This document shows positions 7,596-16,816 of a stretch of DNA of 64,000 bases, piece after piece. Under the pieces are notes generated by a model. The model was not told where the DNA came from. It ran no database searches and worked only from the letters and a program-made list of their open reading frames with translations. The DNA comes from Streptomyces sp. NBC_01478. Its GTDB lineage: Bacteria; Actinomycetota; Actinomycetes; Streptomycetales; Streptomycetaceae. The position numbers were made by a program, and so were the translations under genes. The DNA lies in contig NZ_CP109444.1 in the NCBI RefSeq assembly GCF_036227225.1, positions 9,715,501-9,779,500 of the forward strand. The letters are read 5' to 3'. Position 1 is the first letter of the stretch. Every line of letters starts with the position of its first letter.

Positions 7596-9437
7596 TCAGT
7601 GGGTCATGAAGGAGGTCACGGGCAGCGCCCGGGAGACGATCCGGACGTCGCCGAGGCGGCCGTGCAGGATCTGGTCGATCTTGTCCGCGTACTCGTATCC
7701 GCCGAGCAGCCACGGCTGTCCGGAGGAGGCGATGCCGATCGCGGGGGCGTGCGGGTTGCGGGCCACCGGGCAGCCCTGGACGTACATCGTGGTGTGCCGT
7801 CCGTCGTTGACCACGGCGAGGTGCCACCAGATCTCGGGGTCGGTCTCGTCGCCCCAGTTGGTGGCCAATTGCTGCTGGTTGAGGGGATGCATCGCCCACT
7901 GCGGGCCCGGGCCGTCGGAGAGGGACAGGGTGGCGAGGGGCTCGTCGGGGTCGTCCGTCACCGTGCCGACGGAACCGTTGCGGCCGGTGCGGCTGACCAG
8001 ACCGGCCCAGGCGTTGTGCGAGGCGTTCCAGTCGGCGGGCAGCCAGTAGAACGCCTCGATGGTGTAACCGTCTTTGAACGTCGCCGAGTTGAGCGGCGCA
8101 CCGTCGACGGTCCGCAGGTATGCGCCCTTCAACGGGGACTTGTAGCCCGTGAACTCCAGGCTGCCGTGGCCCGGTTGGTCGGGGTGGTGGTCGGCCGACC
8201 AGCCGAGGGTGCCGCCGTTCACGGAGACCACGGTGAGGTCGTTGCCGCGGCCGGACAGGTCACGGACGGTGCCGGAGACCGGGGACTCGAAGCGCCAGTA
8301 GGCGGCCGTGCCCGGGATCAGCATCTTCGACGCGGGACGCGCCGGGCGGACCGGCACCGGGTCGAAGCCGGCGAAGCGGTCCGCGAAGTCGATGTCGACG
8401 GAGAACCGGTCGGCGTCGCCGCTGAGTTCGATCTCCTGCCGCTCCAGCTCGTTGAGGCCCTTCGCCGCCCGGCCCAGGATCCACGGCGACACCGTCTCCA
8501 CGTCGATGACGTCGCGGTTCAGGTCGAAGTGGTAAAGGCGGATCATCGCCGCGCCGCCGAAGTATCGGTTCTGATAGTTCGTCAGGTGCAGGTGGACGTC
8601 GTTGCCCGCCGCGTTCTTGCGGGTCGCCCGGCCGGCGGGCCAGTAGTGGCCGTTCAGGGTCAGGAAGATCTGGTCGTGGTCCGCGATGAGCTGGTCCCAC
8701 AGCTGCTGCCCGTAGTCCGACAACGTGTCGTCGTCCACGACCAGTTCGTGCGTGGTGAGGATGACCGGCGTCTTCGGATGCTTGGCTATGACGTCCCTCG
8801 CCCAGGCGTAGCCCTGCGCCGACAGCCGCCAGTCCAGCGCCAGTACGAGCCACTCCCGTCCGGCAGCCTTGAACACGTGGTACGTGTTGTAGCCGTCGGA
8901 AGAGGCGCCGCCGAACGTGGACTTGTTCTTGAAGCGCTGCGGGCCGAACGCGTCCAGGTAGGGCGACGTGCCGCGCTGGTCGTCCGTCGACGACTTGATG
9001 TCGTGGTTGCCGGCCAGCACGCTGTAGCCGACGCCCCGCCGGTCCAGCAGCCTGAACGCCTCCCCGATCGCGGCGAATTCGGGCTTCGCGCCGTTCTGCG
9101 TCAGGTCGCCCAGGTGGGACAGGAAGACGATGTTCTCGTCCTTGCCGTGCTCCAGCAGATAGCGCAGCGAGGCCTCGATCGGCGCCTTGTCGATGCTCGG
9201 TCCGTCGAAGAGGTACTGGGTGTCCGGCATCACGGCGAGCGTGAAGCGCCGGCTGTCGGTGTCGGGCCGCCAACTCGGGGTCGCCGGGGCCGCTTCGGCG
9301 GTGGCCGGCAGTGCGACACCGGCCGTGGCGGCGGCGCCGAGCAGGGCCGTCGCCCGGAGGAAACTGCGCCGTCCGGCGCCGGCCTGGGCCGTCTCGCACT
9401 GATCGTGCTCATACTCGTGCTCATGCGAAGTGCACAT
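7596..9437 (-). CDS. Tat-exported calcineurin-like metallophosphoesterase with LamG-like domain
   Basis: A 613-aa protein with a His/Glu-rich leader (CTSHEHEYEH), a Tat motif GRRSFLR (R23, R24) and an Ala-rich signal core. The metallophosphoesterase motifs are in order: MPDTQ (Asp72), HLGDLTQNG, GNHD, THELV and NGHYWP. The C-terminal third (TAAYWRFESP, SGRGNDL, GHGSLEFTG, LLGGYEY) fits a LamG/concanavalin-like carbohydrate-binding sandwich. ATG 9437 is preferred because GGAG lies 8 nt upstream; a longer open frame reaches back into lacZ and is ignored. It follows lacZ in the operon. Confidence 0.88.
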   Translation of the reverse strand: MCTSHEHEYEHDQCETAQAGAGRRSFLRATALLGAAATAGVALPATAEAAPATPSWRPDTDSRRFTLAVMPDTQYLFDGPSIDKAPIEASLRYLLEHGKDENIVFLSHLGDLTQNGAKPEFAAIGEAFRLLDRRGVGYSVLAGNHDIKSSTDDQRGTSPYLDAFGPQRFKNKSTFGGASSDGYNTYHVFKAAGREWLVLALDWRLSAQGYAWARDVIAKHPKTPVILTTHELVVDDDTLSDYGQQLWDQLIADHDQIFLTLNGHYWPAGRATRKNAAGNDVHLHLTNYQNRYFGGAAMIRLYHFDLNRDVIDVETVSPWILGRAAKGLNELERQEIELSGDADRFSVDIDFADRFAGFDPVPVRPARPASKMLIPGTAAYWRFESPVSGTVRDLSGRGNDLTVVSVNGGTLGWSADHHPDQPGHGSLEFTGYKSPLKGAYLRTVDGAPLNSATFKDGYTIEAFYWLPADWNASHNAWAGLVSRTGRNGSVGTVTDDPDEPLATLSLSDGPGPQWAMHPLNQQQLATNWGDETDPEIWWHLAVVNDGRHTTMYVQGCPVARNPHAPAIGIASSGQPWLLGGYEYADKIDQILHGRLGDVRIVSRALPVTSFMTH

Positions 9438-9490
9438 GTGGTGCTCCGTACAGGGTGAGTGCTCGTGAAAGCTGCTGAGAACTGGGGAGT

Positions 9491-12451
9491 TCAGAGAACG
9501 CGCAGGGTCCAGCTCCAGCGATGGACACCCGGTGCGACGAGATACTGCGGTGTGGTGTCGGGCCCGCACGAAGCCGTGCCCAACCCCCGGTGCGCCGCGT
9601 CGAGTTGCACCACACAGGACGCGCGCGGCACCAGCTCGTCGTGATGCCGTACGGCGGTCAGGTCCTCGGCGCGATGGCGGGTCACCGAGACCTGGCGGGG
9701 CTCGTCGAGGTCGACCGTGAGACCGGTGGCGTCCGGCGCCGACAGCGTGAACCACCGCACCCCGTGCCGGCCACCGCTCTCCTGCGGCCGCAGATACGGA
9801 GTGAACAACTCGTCGACGGGGACCGCGTGATGGCCCACGGGCGCGCCCGTGCCGCGGTCGGGGTACGACTCCCACGGACCCCGGCCGAACCACTCCAGCA
9901 GATCAAGGCCCGGCACCGTCTCGAACACGGTGCCCACCCGGGCCACGTCGACGAACTCCTCGGGCAGCTCGGCCGATTCCTCGACCCGCACCCCGCCCTC
10001 CACCGGTGTGAACACCTGGCAGTGCCGGACCACACCGACCGCCCCGACGTACTCGGCGACCGTCGTCACCCTCCCCCAGCCTTCGGCCGGGGGGACCCCC
10101 ATCTCGCTTCGCTCGCCGTCCCGCCGTACCGAGACGACCTTGCGGACCAGCGAGTCGAGCCCCCAGGTCCGCCAGCGCGCCGCCATGCCGCCCAACTCGT
10201 CGTTGTCGGTGGGCGCCCGCCACAGGGACAGGGTCGGGGCGACGGACAACAGCGGGTGGCGCAGCAGGCCCTCCCCGTCGACCTCGACCCGGCTGCCGCC
10301 GACCACCGGCACGGTCAAGGGAGTTGCCGCCCTCAGCCGTACCTGGGGCGTGCACACGTCCGTGCCGCGCGGCGCCCACGCCTGGTCCTCGGCCGTCGTC
10401 ACGCGCAGCGTCAGCCAGGCCTCGCCGCCGTCCTCGGGCAGTTCGAACGGCAGCGGCACGGCCGCCGTCTCACCGGGGCACAGGGCGGGCAGTTCGGCCG
10501 GAGCGGTCAGCGTACGGCCGTCCGCGAGCGCCAACTCCCATGTGCCGGCGAGCCATTCGAGGCCGCGGAAGTGCTGGTGGTTGCCGAGGACGATGCCCTC
10601 GTGCCGGAAGCACTCGATGCGCAGCGGCGCCGCGATCTCCCGGTGCTCGAACATGACCGGCTTGGGCGTGCGGTCGGGAAACACCACGCCGTCCGCGATG
10701 AACGCGCCGTCGTGGATCGACTCGCCGAAGTCACCGCCGTACGCCCAGCGTTGACCGGGCGCGGCGACACCGTTGTCATAGAGTCCGGCGCCCGCGCGGC
10801 CGGTGGGTCTTCCGTCGCTCACACGCTGCAGGATTCCGTGGTCCCAGAACTCCCAGATGAAGCCGCCCTGAAGACCCGGGGTTGACTCGATGGCGGCCCA
10901 GTGGTCCGCCAGGGTCCCGTTGCTGTTGCCCATCGCGTGCGAGTACTCGCACTGGATCAACGGCTTGGTCTGCTCACCGGACAGCGCGTGCGCGACACAG
11001 TCCTCCAGCGGCGCGTACATCGGGCACGCGATGTCGGAGGCGAGGTCGGGATCGGCCCAGCCGCGCTTGGCGGCGCCCTCGTACTGGATCGGTCTGGTCG
11101 GATCGTGCCGGCGGACCCAACCTGCCGCCGCGTCGTGGTTCGCGCCGTAGTCGGACTCGTTGCCCAGCGACCAGACGATGACCGACGGGTGGTTCTTGTC
11201 CCGCAGCACCATCCGCGACACCCGGTCCACGAACGCGTTCAGATAGCGGGGGTCGTCGGCGATCTCGTGCGCGTGGTCGTGCGACTCGATGTCCGCCTCG
11301 TCGACGACATACAGACCGAGCTCGTCGGCGAGGTCGTAGAGCGCCGGGTCGTTCGGGTAGTGCGAGGTGCGGACCGCGTTGAACCCGAACCGCTTGAGCA
11401 GCACCAGGTCCGCACGCATGTCGTCGTACGACACCGTGCGGCCGGTCAGCGGATGGAAGTCGTGCCGATTGACGCCCCGGATGAACACGCGCTCGCCGTT
11501 GACGAGCAGATCCCGCCCGACGATCTCCACGTCACGGAACCCGATGCGTCGGTACGACGTGTCGGCGACCGTTCCGTCGGCGCGGTGCAGCCGGATCGTG
11601 AGGCCGTACAGCTCGGGTGTCTCGGCGTTCCAGGTGCGCACCTCGGGGACGGTGGCCAGGATACGGGCCTCGCCGAGGAAGTCGGAGACGCGGTCGTCCT
11701 CCGTGTTGAACCGGTCGAACTCCGTGTCCTGGGCCAGGAGTCGACCGTCCAGATCGCCGCTGATCCACCACCCGGCGGGCAGTGCGCCGGCCGCGTCCCG
11801 TACCTGGCAGTCGACTTGCAGCTCCCCGTCGTGCCCGGCCCGCACGGTCACGTCCGCGAGATGCAGCGGATCGGTCGCGTACAGCAGCACCGAGCGCGTG
11901 ATGCCCCCGTGCCACCACTGGTCCTGGTCCTCGATGTGCGAGGAGTCCGACCACTTGACGACGGTCAGCCGTACGGTGGCCCGCGCGCCGGGACGTACGA
12001 CGGCCGAGAGGTCGAACTCGGCGGCGAGATGGGAGTCCTTGGAGATGCCGACGGGCCGCCCGTCCACGTGCACGAGCAGCACGCTCTCGGCGGCCCCGAC
12101 CTGGAGCACGATCCGCCGCCCGGCCCAGTCGGCCGGGACGTCGATCTCCCGCTCGTACACACCCGTCGGATTGTCGGCGGGAGACAGTGGAGGGAATTCC
12201 GCATACGGCATACGGACGTTCGTGTACTGCGGAAGGTCGTCCGTATCCTGCATGGTCCATACGCCCGGCACGTATGCGGACGACCAGGTGTCCGCGAGCG
12301 CGGCGTCGGGTGCCGGCAGCAACTGGAAGCGCCAGTCCCCGTCCAGGGAGACCGCATCCGCGCGGCGGTCGACGGCGGACATGGGCAACCGCCCCCAGGA
12401 GGTCACCTCGGGTGACTCCCAGGGGCGGAGCGCGAAGAGCGGGTCGGTCAT
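9491..12451 (-). CDS. lacZ: Beta-galactosidase, glycoside hydrolase family 2
   Basis: A 986-aa GH2 enzyme of LacZ layout: an N-terminal jelly roll (SLDGDWRFQLLP), an immunoglobulin-like domain, a TIM barrel and a C-terminal small-chain domain. The acid/base is Glu432 in GNESDYG and the nucleophile Glu502 in QCEYSHAMGN; GVNRHDFHP is also present. There is no signal peptide, so it acts on imported galactosides. Its ATG overlaps the permease stop (TGATG). A hairpin-forming repeat is embedded in frame near 10071-10115 (peptide EMGVPPAEGW). Confidence 0.94.
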   Translation of the reverse strand: MTDPLFALRPWESPEVTSWGRLPMSAVDRRADAVSLDGDWRFQLLPAPDAALADTWSSAYVPGVWTMQDTDDLPQYTNVRMPYAEFPPLSPADNPTGVYEREIDVPADWAGRRIVLQVGAAESVLLVHVDGRPVGISKDSHLAAEFDLSAVVRPGARATVRLTVVKWSDSSHIEDQDQWWHGGITRSVLLYATDPLHLADVTVRAGHDGELQVDCQVRDAAGALPAGWWISGDLDGRLLAQDTEFDRFNTEDDRVSDFLGEARILATVPEVRTWNAETPELYGLTIRLHRADGTVADTSYRRIGFRDVEIVGRDLLVNGERVFIRGVNRHDFHPLTGRTVSYDDMRADLVLLKRFGFNAVRTSHYPNDPALYDLADELGLYVVDEADIESHDHAHEIADDPRYLNAFVDRVSRMVLRDKNHPSVIVWSLGNESDYGANHDAAAGWVRRHDPTRPIQYEGAAKRGWADPDLASDIACPMYAPLEDCVAHALSGEQTKPLIQCEYSHAMGNSNGTLADHWAAIESTPGLQGGFIWEFWDHGILQRVSDGRPTGRAGAGLYDNGVAAPGQRWAYGGDFGESIHDGAFIADGVVFPDRTPKPVMFEHREIAAPLRIECFRHEGIVLGNHQHFRGLEWLAGTWELALADGRTLTAPAELPALCPGETAAVPLPFELPEDGGEAWLTLRVTTAEDQAWAPRGTDVCTPQVRLRAATPLTVPVVGGSRVEVDGEGLLRHPLLSVAPTLSLWRAPTDNDELGGMAARWRTWGLDSLVRKVVSVRRDGERSEMGVPPAEGWGRVTTVAEYVGAVGVVRHCQVFTPVEGGVRVEESAELPEEFVDVARVGTVFETVPGLDLLEWFGRGPWESYPDRGTGAPVGHHAVPVDELFTPYLRPQESGGRHGVRWFTLSAPDATGLTVDLDEPRQVSVTRHRAEDLTAVRHHDELVPRASCVVQLDAAHRGLGTASCGPDTTPQYLVAPGVHRWSWTLRVL
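10071..10115. repeat. Palindromic Streptomyces-type repeat embedded in lacZ
   Basis: A C-rich then G-rich tract (CCCCCAGCCTTCGGCC followed by GGGGGG and ACCCCC), then CGCTTCGCTCG, forms nested hairpins. It resembles a short palindromic repeat common between genes in Streptomyces (recalled, not searched). Here it is read through in frame as EMGVPPAEGW in the C-terminal domain of the beta-galactosidase. Confidence 0.55.
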
Positions 12452-13314
12452 CAGCGGATGGCTCCCTTGCCGAGGTCGCCGATGATCTGCTTGGCGCCGA
12501 CCGCGAACACGATCAGCAGCGGGACGAGGGCGAGCAGCGCGCCGGTCATGACCATTCCGTAGTCGGTGGTGCCGTGGGTGCCGTTGAGCTGGGACAGGGC
12601 CACCTGGAGGGTGACGTTGTTCGGGTTGGTGAGGGCGATCAGGGGCCAGGCGTAGTCGTTCCACTGGCCCATGAAGGTGAAGATGCCGAGGAAGGCGAGG
12701 CCCGGGCGGACCACCGGGAGGGCCACGTGCCAGTACTGGCGCAGGAAGCTCGCGCCGTCGATGCGGGAGGCGTCGAGGAGTTCGTCGTGGATCGCGCTCT
12801 TCATGTACTGGCGCATCCAGAAGATGCCGAACGCGTTGGCCGCCGCCGGCACGATCAGCGCGGTCATCGAGCCGATCCAGCCGAGCTTCGCCATGATGAC
12901 GAACTGCGGGATGGCCGCGAGCTGCGCCGGCACCATGAAGATGACCATCAGCAGCGCGAACAGCACGTTCTTGCCCGGGAACCGGAACTTGGCGAAGACG
13001 AACGCGGCCAGCGAGTCGAAGAGCAGGACCAGGAAGGTCACCGACCCCGCCACGAGTACCGAGTTGAACATCGAGCCGAAGAAGTCGATGTTGTCGAAGA
13101 GGCTGCGCACGTTCTCCAGGAAGTGCGTGCCCGGCAGCAGCTTGGGCGGGTAGGAGAAGATCTCCGACGAGGTGTGCGTCGACATGATCACGGCCCAGTA
13201 GAACGGGAAGGCCGAGAGCAACACGCCCAGGATCAGGGAGACATGCAGGGCGATGCCGCGGCTCCGGGTGCCCCGGATGCCCTTCGGTCGCCGTGTGCCT
13301 TGAAGGAATGCCAT
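12451..13314 (-). CDS. Carbohydrate ABC transporter permease (MalG type)
   Basis: A 287-aa inner-membrane permease of the CUT1 sugar family with six predicted hydrophobic segments. The EAA loop is near residues 175-195 (ELLDASRIDGASFLRQYWHV). It pairs with the adjacent MalF-type permease and the Tat-type binding lipoprotein. No ATPase is encoded nearby, so a shared MsiK-like ATPase elsewhere is expected, as is normal for Streptomyces CUT1 systems. It overlaps lacZ by one base and follows the partner permease by 13 nt. Confidence 0.92.
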   Translation of the reverse strand: MAFLQGTRRPKGIRGTRSRGIALHVSLILGVLLSAFPFYWAVIMSTHTSSEIFSYPPKLLPGTHFLENVRSLFDNIDFFGSMFNSVLVAGSVTFLVLLFDSLAAFVFAKFRFPGKNVLFALLMVIFMVPAQLAAIPQFVIMAKLGWIGSMTALIVPAAANAFGIFWMRQYMKSAIHDELLDASRIDGASFLRQYWHVALPVVRPGLAFLGIFTFMGQWNDYAWPLIALTNPNNVTLQVALSQLNGTHGTTDYGMVMTGALLALVPLLIVFAVGAKQIIGDLGKGAIR

Positions 13315-13327
13315 GGTGACCGACTCC

Positions 13328-14287
13328 CTAGTCTTCGCCCCGGCGCTGCACCAGGCGCCAGTTGACGATGGAGAAGAGGATGACGACGAGGAAGATGCCC
13401 CAGGCCACGGCGGCGCCGTAACCGAAGTCGTTGTTGTCGAAGGTCTGTTGGAAGAAGTACAGGACCATCGTCTGGCCGGAGTGGCCCGGACCGCCCGCGA
13501 ACGTCGAGTCGTTCGAGGTGTTCTGGAGCAGCACCTGTGGTTCGGAGAAGCTCTGCAGCCCGGTGACCGTCGAGATGACGAGCACGAACAGCAGCACCGG
13601 GCGCAGCATCGGCAGCGTGATCCGGAAGAAGGTCTGCACCGGTCCGGCGCCGTCCATCCGCGCCGCTTCGTACAGTTCGCTCGGGATGGTCTGCAGACCG
13701 GCGAGGAAGATGATCGCGTTGTAGCCGGTCCACTGCCAGGTCATCAGCGTCGCGATGGCGATCTTGATGCCCCACGGGGTGTTCAGCCAGGCGATCTGGT
13801 CGACGCCCACGGCCTGCAACAGGGCGTTCACCAGGCCGAAGTTGGTGGAGAACACCGAGCCGAAGACGATTGCGATCGCCACCACCGAGGTGACGTTCGG
13901 CAGGAAGTAGGCGAAGCGGTACACGTTCTTGAAGCGGACCGCCGAGTTGAGCATCACGGCCGTGACCATCGCCAGGAAGATCATGGGGAAGGTGGCCAGC
14001 GCCCAGATGATCAGGGTGTTGCCGACCGAGTTCCAGAAGTCGGTGTCGCTCAGCAGGTACTTGTACTGCGACAGACCCGCCCACTCCATCGAGCCGAGGC
14101 CGTCCCAGCGGTGGAGGGAGAGGTAGAACGAGAACCCGACGGGGATCAACCCGAAGCAGAGGAACAGCAGATAGAACGGGGAGATCGCGGCATACAGATG
14201 CCAGTACTTGCGGAACCCGCTCCTGGGCTGCGAGGAGGCGGACGAACTGTCCACGGCGGCAGGGGGCTTGTCCAGTGCGGTGGCCAT
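13328..14287 (-). CDS. Carbohydrate ABC transporter permease (MalF type)
   Basis: A 319-aa CUT1 permease. The N-terminus is cytoplasmic and Ser/Pro-rich, followed by six membrane segments and an EAA loop with ELYEAARMDGAGPVQTFFRI near residues 205-225. ATG 14287 is chosen because it overlaps the stop of the binding-protein gene (TGATG). It probably imports the oligosaccharide that beta-galactosidase, GH4 and alpha-mannosidase then trim in the cytoplasm. Confidence 0.92.
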   Translation of the reverse strand: MATALDKPPAAVDSSSASSQPRSGFRKYWHLYAAISPFYLLFLCFGLIPVGFSFYLSLHRWDGLGSMEWAGLSQYKYLLSDTDFWNSVGNTLIIWALATFPMIFLAMVTAVMLNSAVRFKNVYRFAYFLPNVTSVVAIAIVFGSVFSTNFGLVNALLQAVGVDQIAWLNTPWGIKIAIATLMTWQWTGYNAIIFLAGLQTIPSELYEAARMDGAGPVQTFFRITLPMLRPVLLFVLVISTVTGLQSFSEPQVLLQNTSNDSTFAGGPGHSGQTMVLYFFQQTFDNNDFGYGAAVAWGIFLVVILFSIVNWRLVQRRGED

Positions 14288-15573
14288 CAGTAGCTCACCC
14301 CCAGGTGGTCCGCGATGCGCCGACACTTGCTCATGGCGTCACTCCAGGCCTTCTTGGGGTCCTTGCCGAGGACACCGACGTTCTTGATCTCGTCCTTGAG
14401 GGGCTGCCCGAGCGCGATGTCGAACGGGCTGTTGTAGGCGACCGTGATCTTCTGCGCGGCCGGGCCGAAGATCTCCATCGTGTCCTGGCCGCCGAAGAAC
14501 GGGTCCGGCGCACGCAGCGTCTTCAGGTCGTACGAGGCGGGGGTGGAGGGGAACAGGCCGGCGTCGACGAATCCCTGGGCCTGGTTGGACGCGTTCATCA
14601 TCCAGGTGATGATCCGGAAGGCCTGCTCGGGGTCGCGGCACGCCTTGGTGATCGAGAGGAACGAGCCGCCGTTGTTGGCCGGCCGCACCGGCATCTGGGC
14701 AACTCGCCATCGGCCCTTGGTCTTCGGTACGCCGGTCTTGATGTCACTGGTCGCCCAGGAAGCGCCCAGTTGACTGGGCAGCTTGCCGTCCTGTTCGGCC
14801 GACAACGCGTCCGGTGTGCCGCTGACCAGATCCGAGACGATCTTGCGCCGCTTGGCTTCCACCGCCAACGCCCAGGCGTTGCGCACGTGTTCCTGGTCGC
14901 CGATGAAGTGGCGGTCCTTGTCGACGTACCGTTTGGACCCCTGGTTCACCACGTTCTCGAAGACGCTGTTGACGTCGGTGACCAGAGACGTCCCGGGGAT
15001 CCGCTTCCTGAGCTGCTCGCCCGCCGCGAAGAACTTCTCCCAGGTGTTCAACTCCTGGGAGACGTCGGCGGGTTCGTACGGCAGCCCCGCCTTGCGGAAG
15101 ACGGCGAACTGGTAGAAGTGCGCCACCGGACCGCAGTCGATGGGGAAGCCGACCATCGTGCCGTCGTCGGCGATGCCCTGCTCCCACTTCCATGTCAGGT
15201 ACTGGCTCTTGTACTTGTCCGCGCCGAGTGTCCTGAGGTCCACGAACTGGTCGGCGTTGGGCAGATAGGACGCCATGTCCTCGCCCTTGAGGCCGGCGAT
15301 GTCGGGGATGTGGGCCTTGCCGGCCATCGTGGTGATCAGCTTGGACCGGTAGTAGCCGCCGATCTTGATCGCCTGGAGGTCGACCGTACTGTCGTAACGC
15401 GCCTTGGCGTTCTTGACGACCGTGTCGCCGAGGCCGCCGTCCCAGTACCACAGGACCATGTTCCGGCCGGTGGAACCGGTCGGAACGGCACAGCCGGACG
15501 CCAGGCCGCCGAGCGCCGTGGCCGCCGTACCGGCCAGGCCCGCACGGAGCAGGCCTCTTCGTGAGAGCCGCAC
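14287..15573 (-). CDS. Sugar-binding lipoprotein of ABC transporter, Tat/lipobox signal
   Basis: A substrate-binding protein of about 428 aa. The N-terminus combines a twin-arginine motif (LSRRGLLRAG) with a lipobox LASGC (Cys28), so it should be Tat-exported and lipid-anchored on the cell surface. The mature part has the family-1 extracellular-binding fold (MVLWYWDGG, MVGFPIDCGPVAHFYQ, TWMMNASNQAQGF). The start is uncertain: a TTG at 15633 opens the frame, but GTG 15573, with AAAGG upstream, gives a normal-length signal peptide. It lies downstream of the sugar kinase. Confidence 0.87.
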   Translation of the reverse strand: MRLSRRGLLRAGLAGTAATALGGLASGCAVPTGSTGRNMVLWYWDGGLGDTVVKNAKARYDSTVDLQAIKIGGYYRSKLITTMAGKAHIPDIAGLKGEDMASYLPNADQFVDLRTLGADKYKSQYLTWKWEQGIADDGTMVGFPIDCGPVAHFYQFAVFRKAGLPYEPADVSQELNTWEKFFAAGEQLRKRIPGTSLVTDVNSVFENVVNQGSKRYVDKDRHFIGDQEHVRNAWALAVEAKRRKIVSDLVSGTPDALSAEQDGKLPSQLGASWATSDIKTGVPKTKGRWRVAQMPVRPANNGGSFLSITKACRDPEQAFRIITWMMNASNQAQGFVDAGLFPSTPASYDLKTLRAPDPFFGGQDTMEIFGPAAQKITVAYNSPFDIALGQPLKDEIKNVGVLGKDPKKAWSDAMSKCRRIADHLGVSY

Positions 15574-15669
15574 AGCTCCCACCGCCTTTCGGATCTGTTC
15601 GATCTGTTCGGGTCGTGCATACGAGGGGCTCAAGTGGGGGGATTTGTAAGGGACTTGAGAGGTAGGGGG

Positions 15670-16686
15670 CTACAACCGTGCGGGGGGAGTGACCGGCGCG
15701 TACATCACGGGCGGCCCGGGGTCGGCCGGGATCCTGTCGACGAGGAAGCCGTATGCAGTCCGCAGTTCGGGATCGCGGACGGTATGCAGCCAACGGTCGA
15801 CGCCGTACCAGCCGGGCGCCGCCAGCGCACCACCGTGGTGCTGGACCGACAGCCCGGCGGCGAGCACCGCGAACCGCAGCCGTTCCTCCAGCGGCCAGCC
15901 GCCGAGCGAGGCCGCGACGAAGCTCGCACCGAACACGTCACCGGCGCCCGTCGCGTCCAGGACATCGACGTCCAGGGCCGGGACCTCCGCGTACTCGCCG
16001 GTCGTCTGGTCGACGGCGATCGCCCCTTCCCCGCCCCGCGTGATCACCGCGACCGGCACCAGTTCGGTGAGGATGCCGAGCGCCGCGACCGCGCTGTCGG
16101 TGCGGGTGTAGGCCATCGCCTCGGTCTCGTTGGGGAGGAAGGCATGGCACAGGGCGAGCTGGTCGAGCAGGTCACGGGACCACTGCTCGGTGGGGTCCCA
16201 GCCGACGTCGGCGTAGATCTGCGTGCCGTTCGCGGAGGCCTTGGCGAGCCAGCCGCGCGGCTCGGCCTCCAGGTGCACCAACGCCGTCCGCGCCTCGGGC
16301 GGGTCGCCCATCAGCACGTCCTGCGAGTACGGCGGTTCCTGGCCGTGGGTGACCAGCGCCCGGTCGTCACCGTGCGCGAGCGAGACGGTGACGGGGGTGT
16401 GCCAGCCGTTCGCGGTGCGGGACAGGGAGAGGTCGACGCCCTCCTGGCCGGCGAGGACCTCGTGGCAGTACGCGCCGTAGAAGTCGTCGCCGAAGACCGT
16501 GGCCAGGGAGGTCTTCAGACCGAAGCGGGACGCGGCGACCGCGAGGTTCGCGATGCCGCCGGGGCCGCAGCCCATGCCGGCCGTCCAGATCTCCTCGCCC
16601 GGCGTCGGCGGCTGCCCCAGACCCGTGAGGACGAGGTCGTAGAAGAGCAGCCCGGTCAGCAGCACATCGGGCCGGGGGTCGTCCAC
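15670..16686 (-). CDS. PfkB-family carbohydrate kinase
   Basis: A 338-aa ribokinase-superfamily enzyme that phosphorylates a sugar or nucleoside with ATP. Signature 1 is near residue 40 (GPGGIANLAVAASRFG) and signature 2, with the catalytic Asp, is DATGAGDVFGASFV. It starts at GTG 16686 with GAGAGG 8 nt upstream. It is the first gene of the leftward glycan operon and faces the DeoR regulator across 130 bp. A plausible role is phosphorylating a monosaccharide released by the island's glycosidases; the substrate cannot be read from sequence. Confidence 0.9.
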   Translation of the reverse strand: MDDPRPDVLLTGLLFYDLVLTGLGQPPTPGEEIWTAGMGCGPGGIANLAVAASRFGLKTSLATVFGDDFYGAYCHEVLAGQEGVDLSLSRTANGWHTPVTVSLAHGDDRALVTHGQEPPYSQDVLMGDPPEARTALVHLEAEPRGWLAKASANGTQIYADVGWDPTEQWSRDLLDQLALCHAFLPNETEAMAYTRTDSAVAALGILTELVPVAVITRGGEGAIAVDQTTGEYAEVPALDVDVLDATGAGDVFGASFVAASLGGWPLEERLRFAVLAAGLSVQHHGGALAAPGWYGVDRWLHTVRDPELRTAYGFLVDRIPADPGPPVMYAPVTPPARL

Positions 16687-16816
16687 GCGCGCATCCTCTC
16701 GTCGGCACGTCGTCTGGAGAGTTCGTCAAAACTCTTCATTTCGGTGACCGGAATCGTGCGCTGCTCGACGAGATTGGTCAATACCCAAGCAGAACTGAGC
16801 ATAGAAATGATTGAAG
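16687..16816. promoter_or_regulatory. Divergent kinase/DeoR control region
   Basis: This 130-bp region between the two arms of the glycan island is relatively AT-rich. CTTCATTTC (from about 16733) and GAAATGATTGAAG (from about 16804) are nearly inverted copies and flank both start regions. They are candidate half-sites for the DeoR protein. No strong -35/-10 pair stands out. Confidence 0.4.

Noticed and set aside
9438..9893. N-terminal extension of the metallophosphoesterase frame into lacZ
   Set aside because: The Tat signal begins after ATG 9437, which has its own ribosome site; the extension is Arg-rich and overlaps lacZ.
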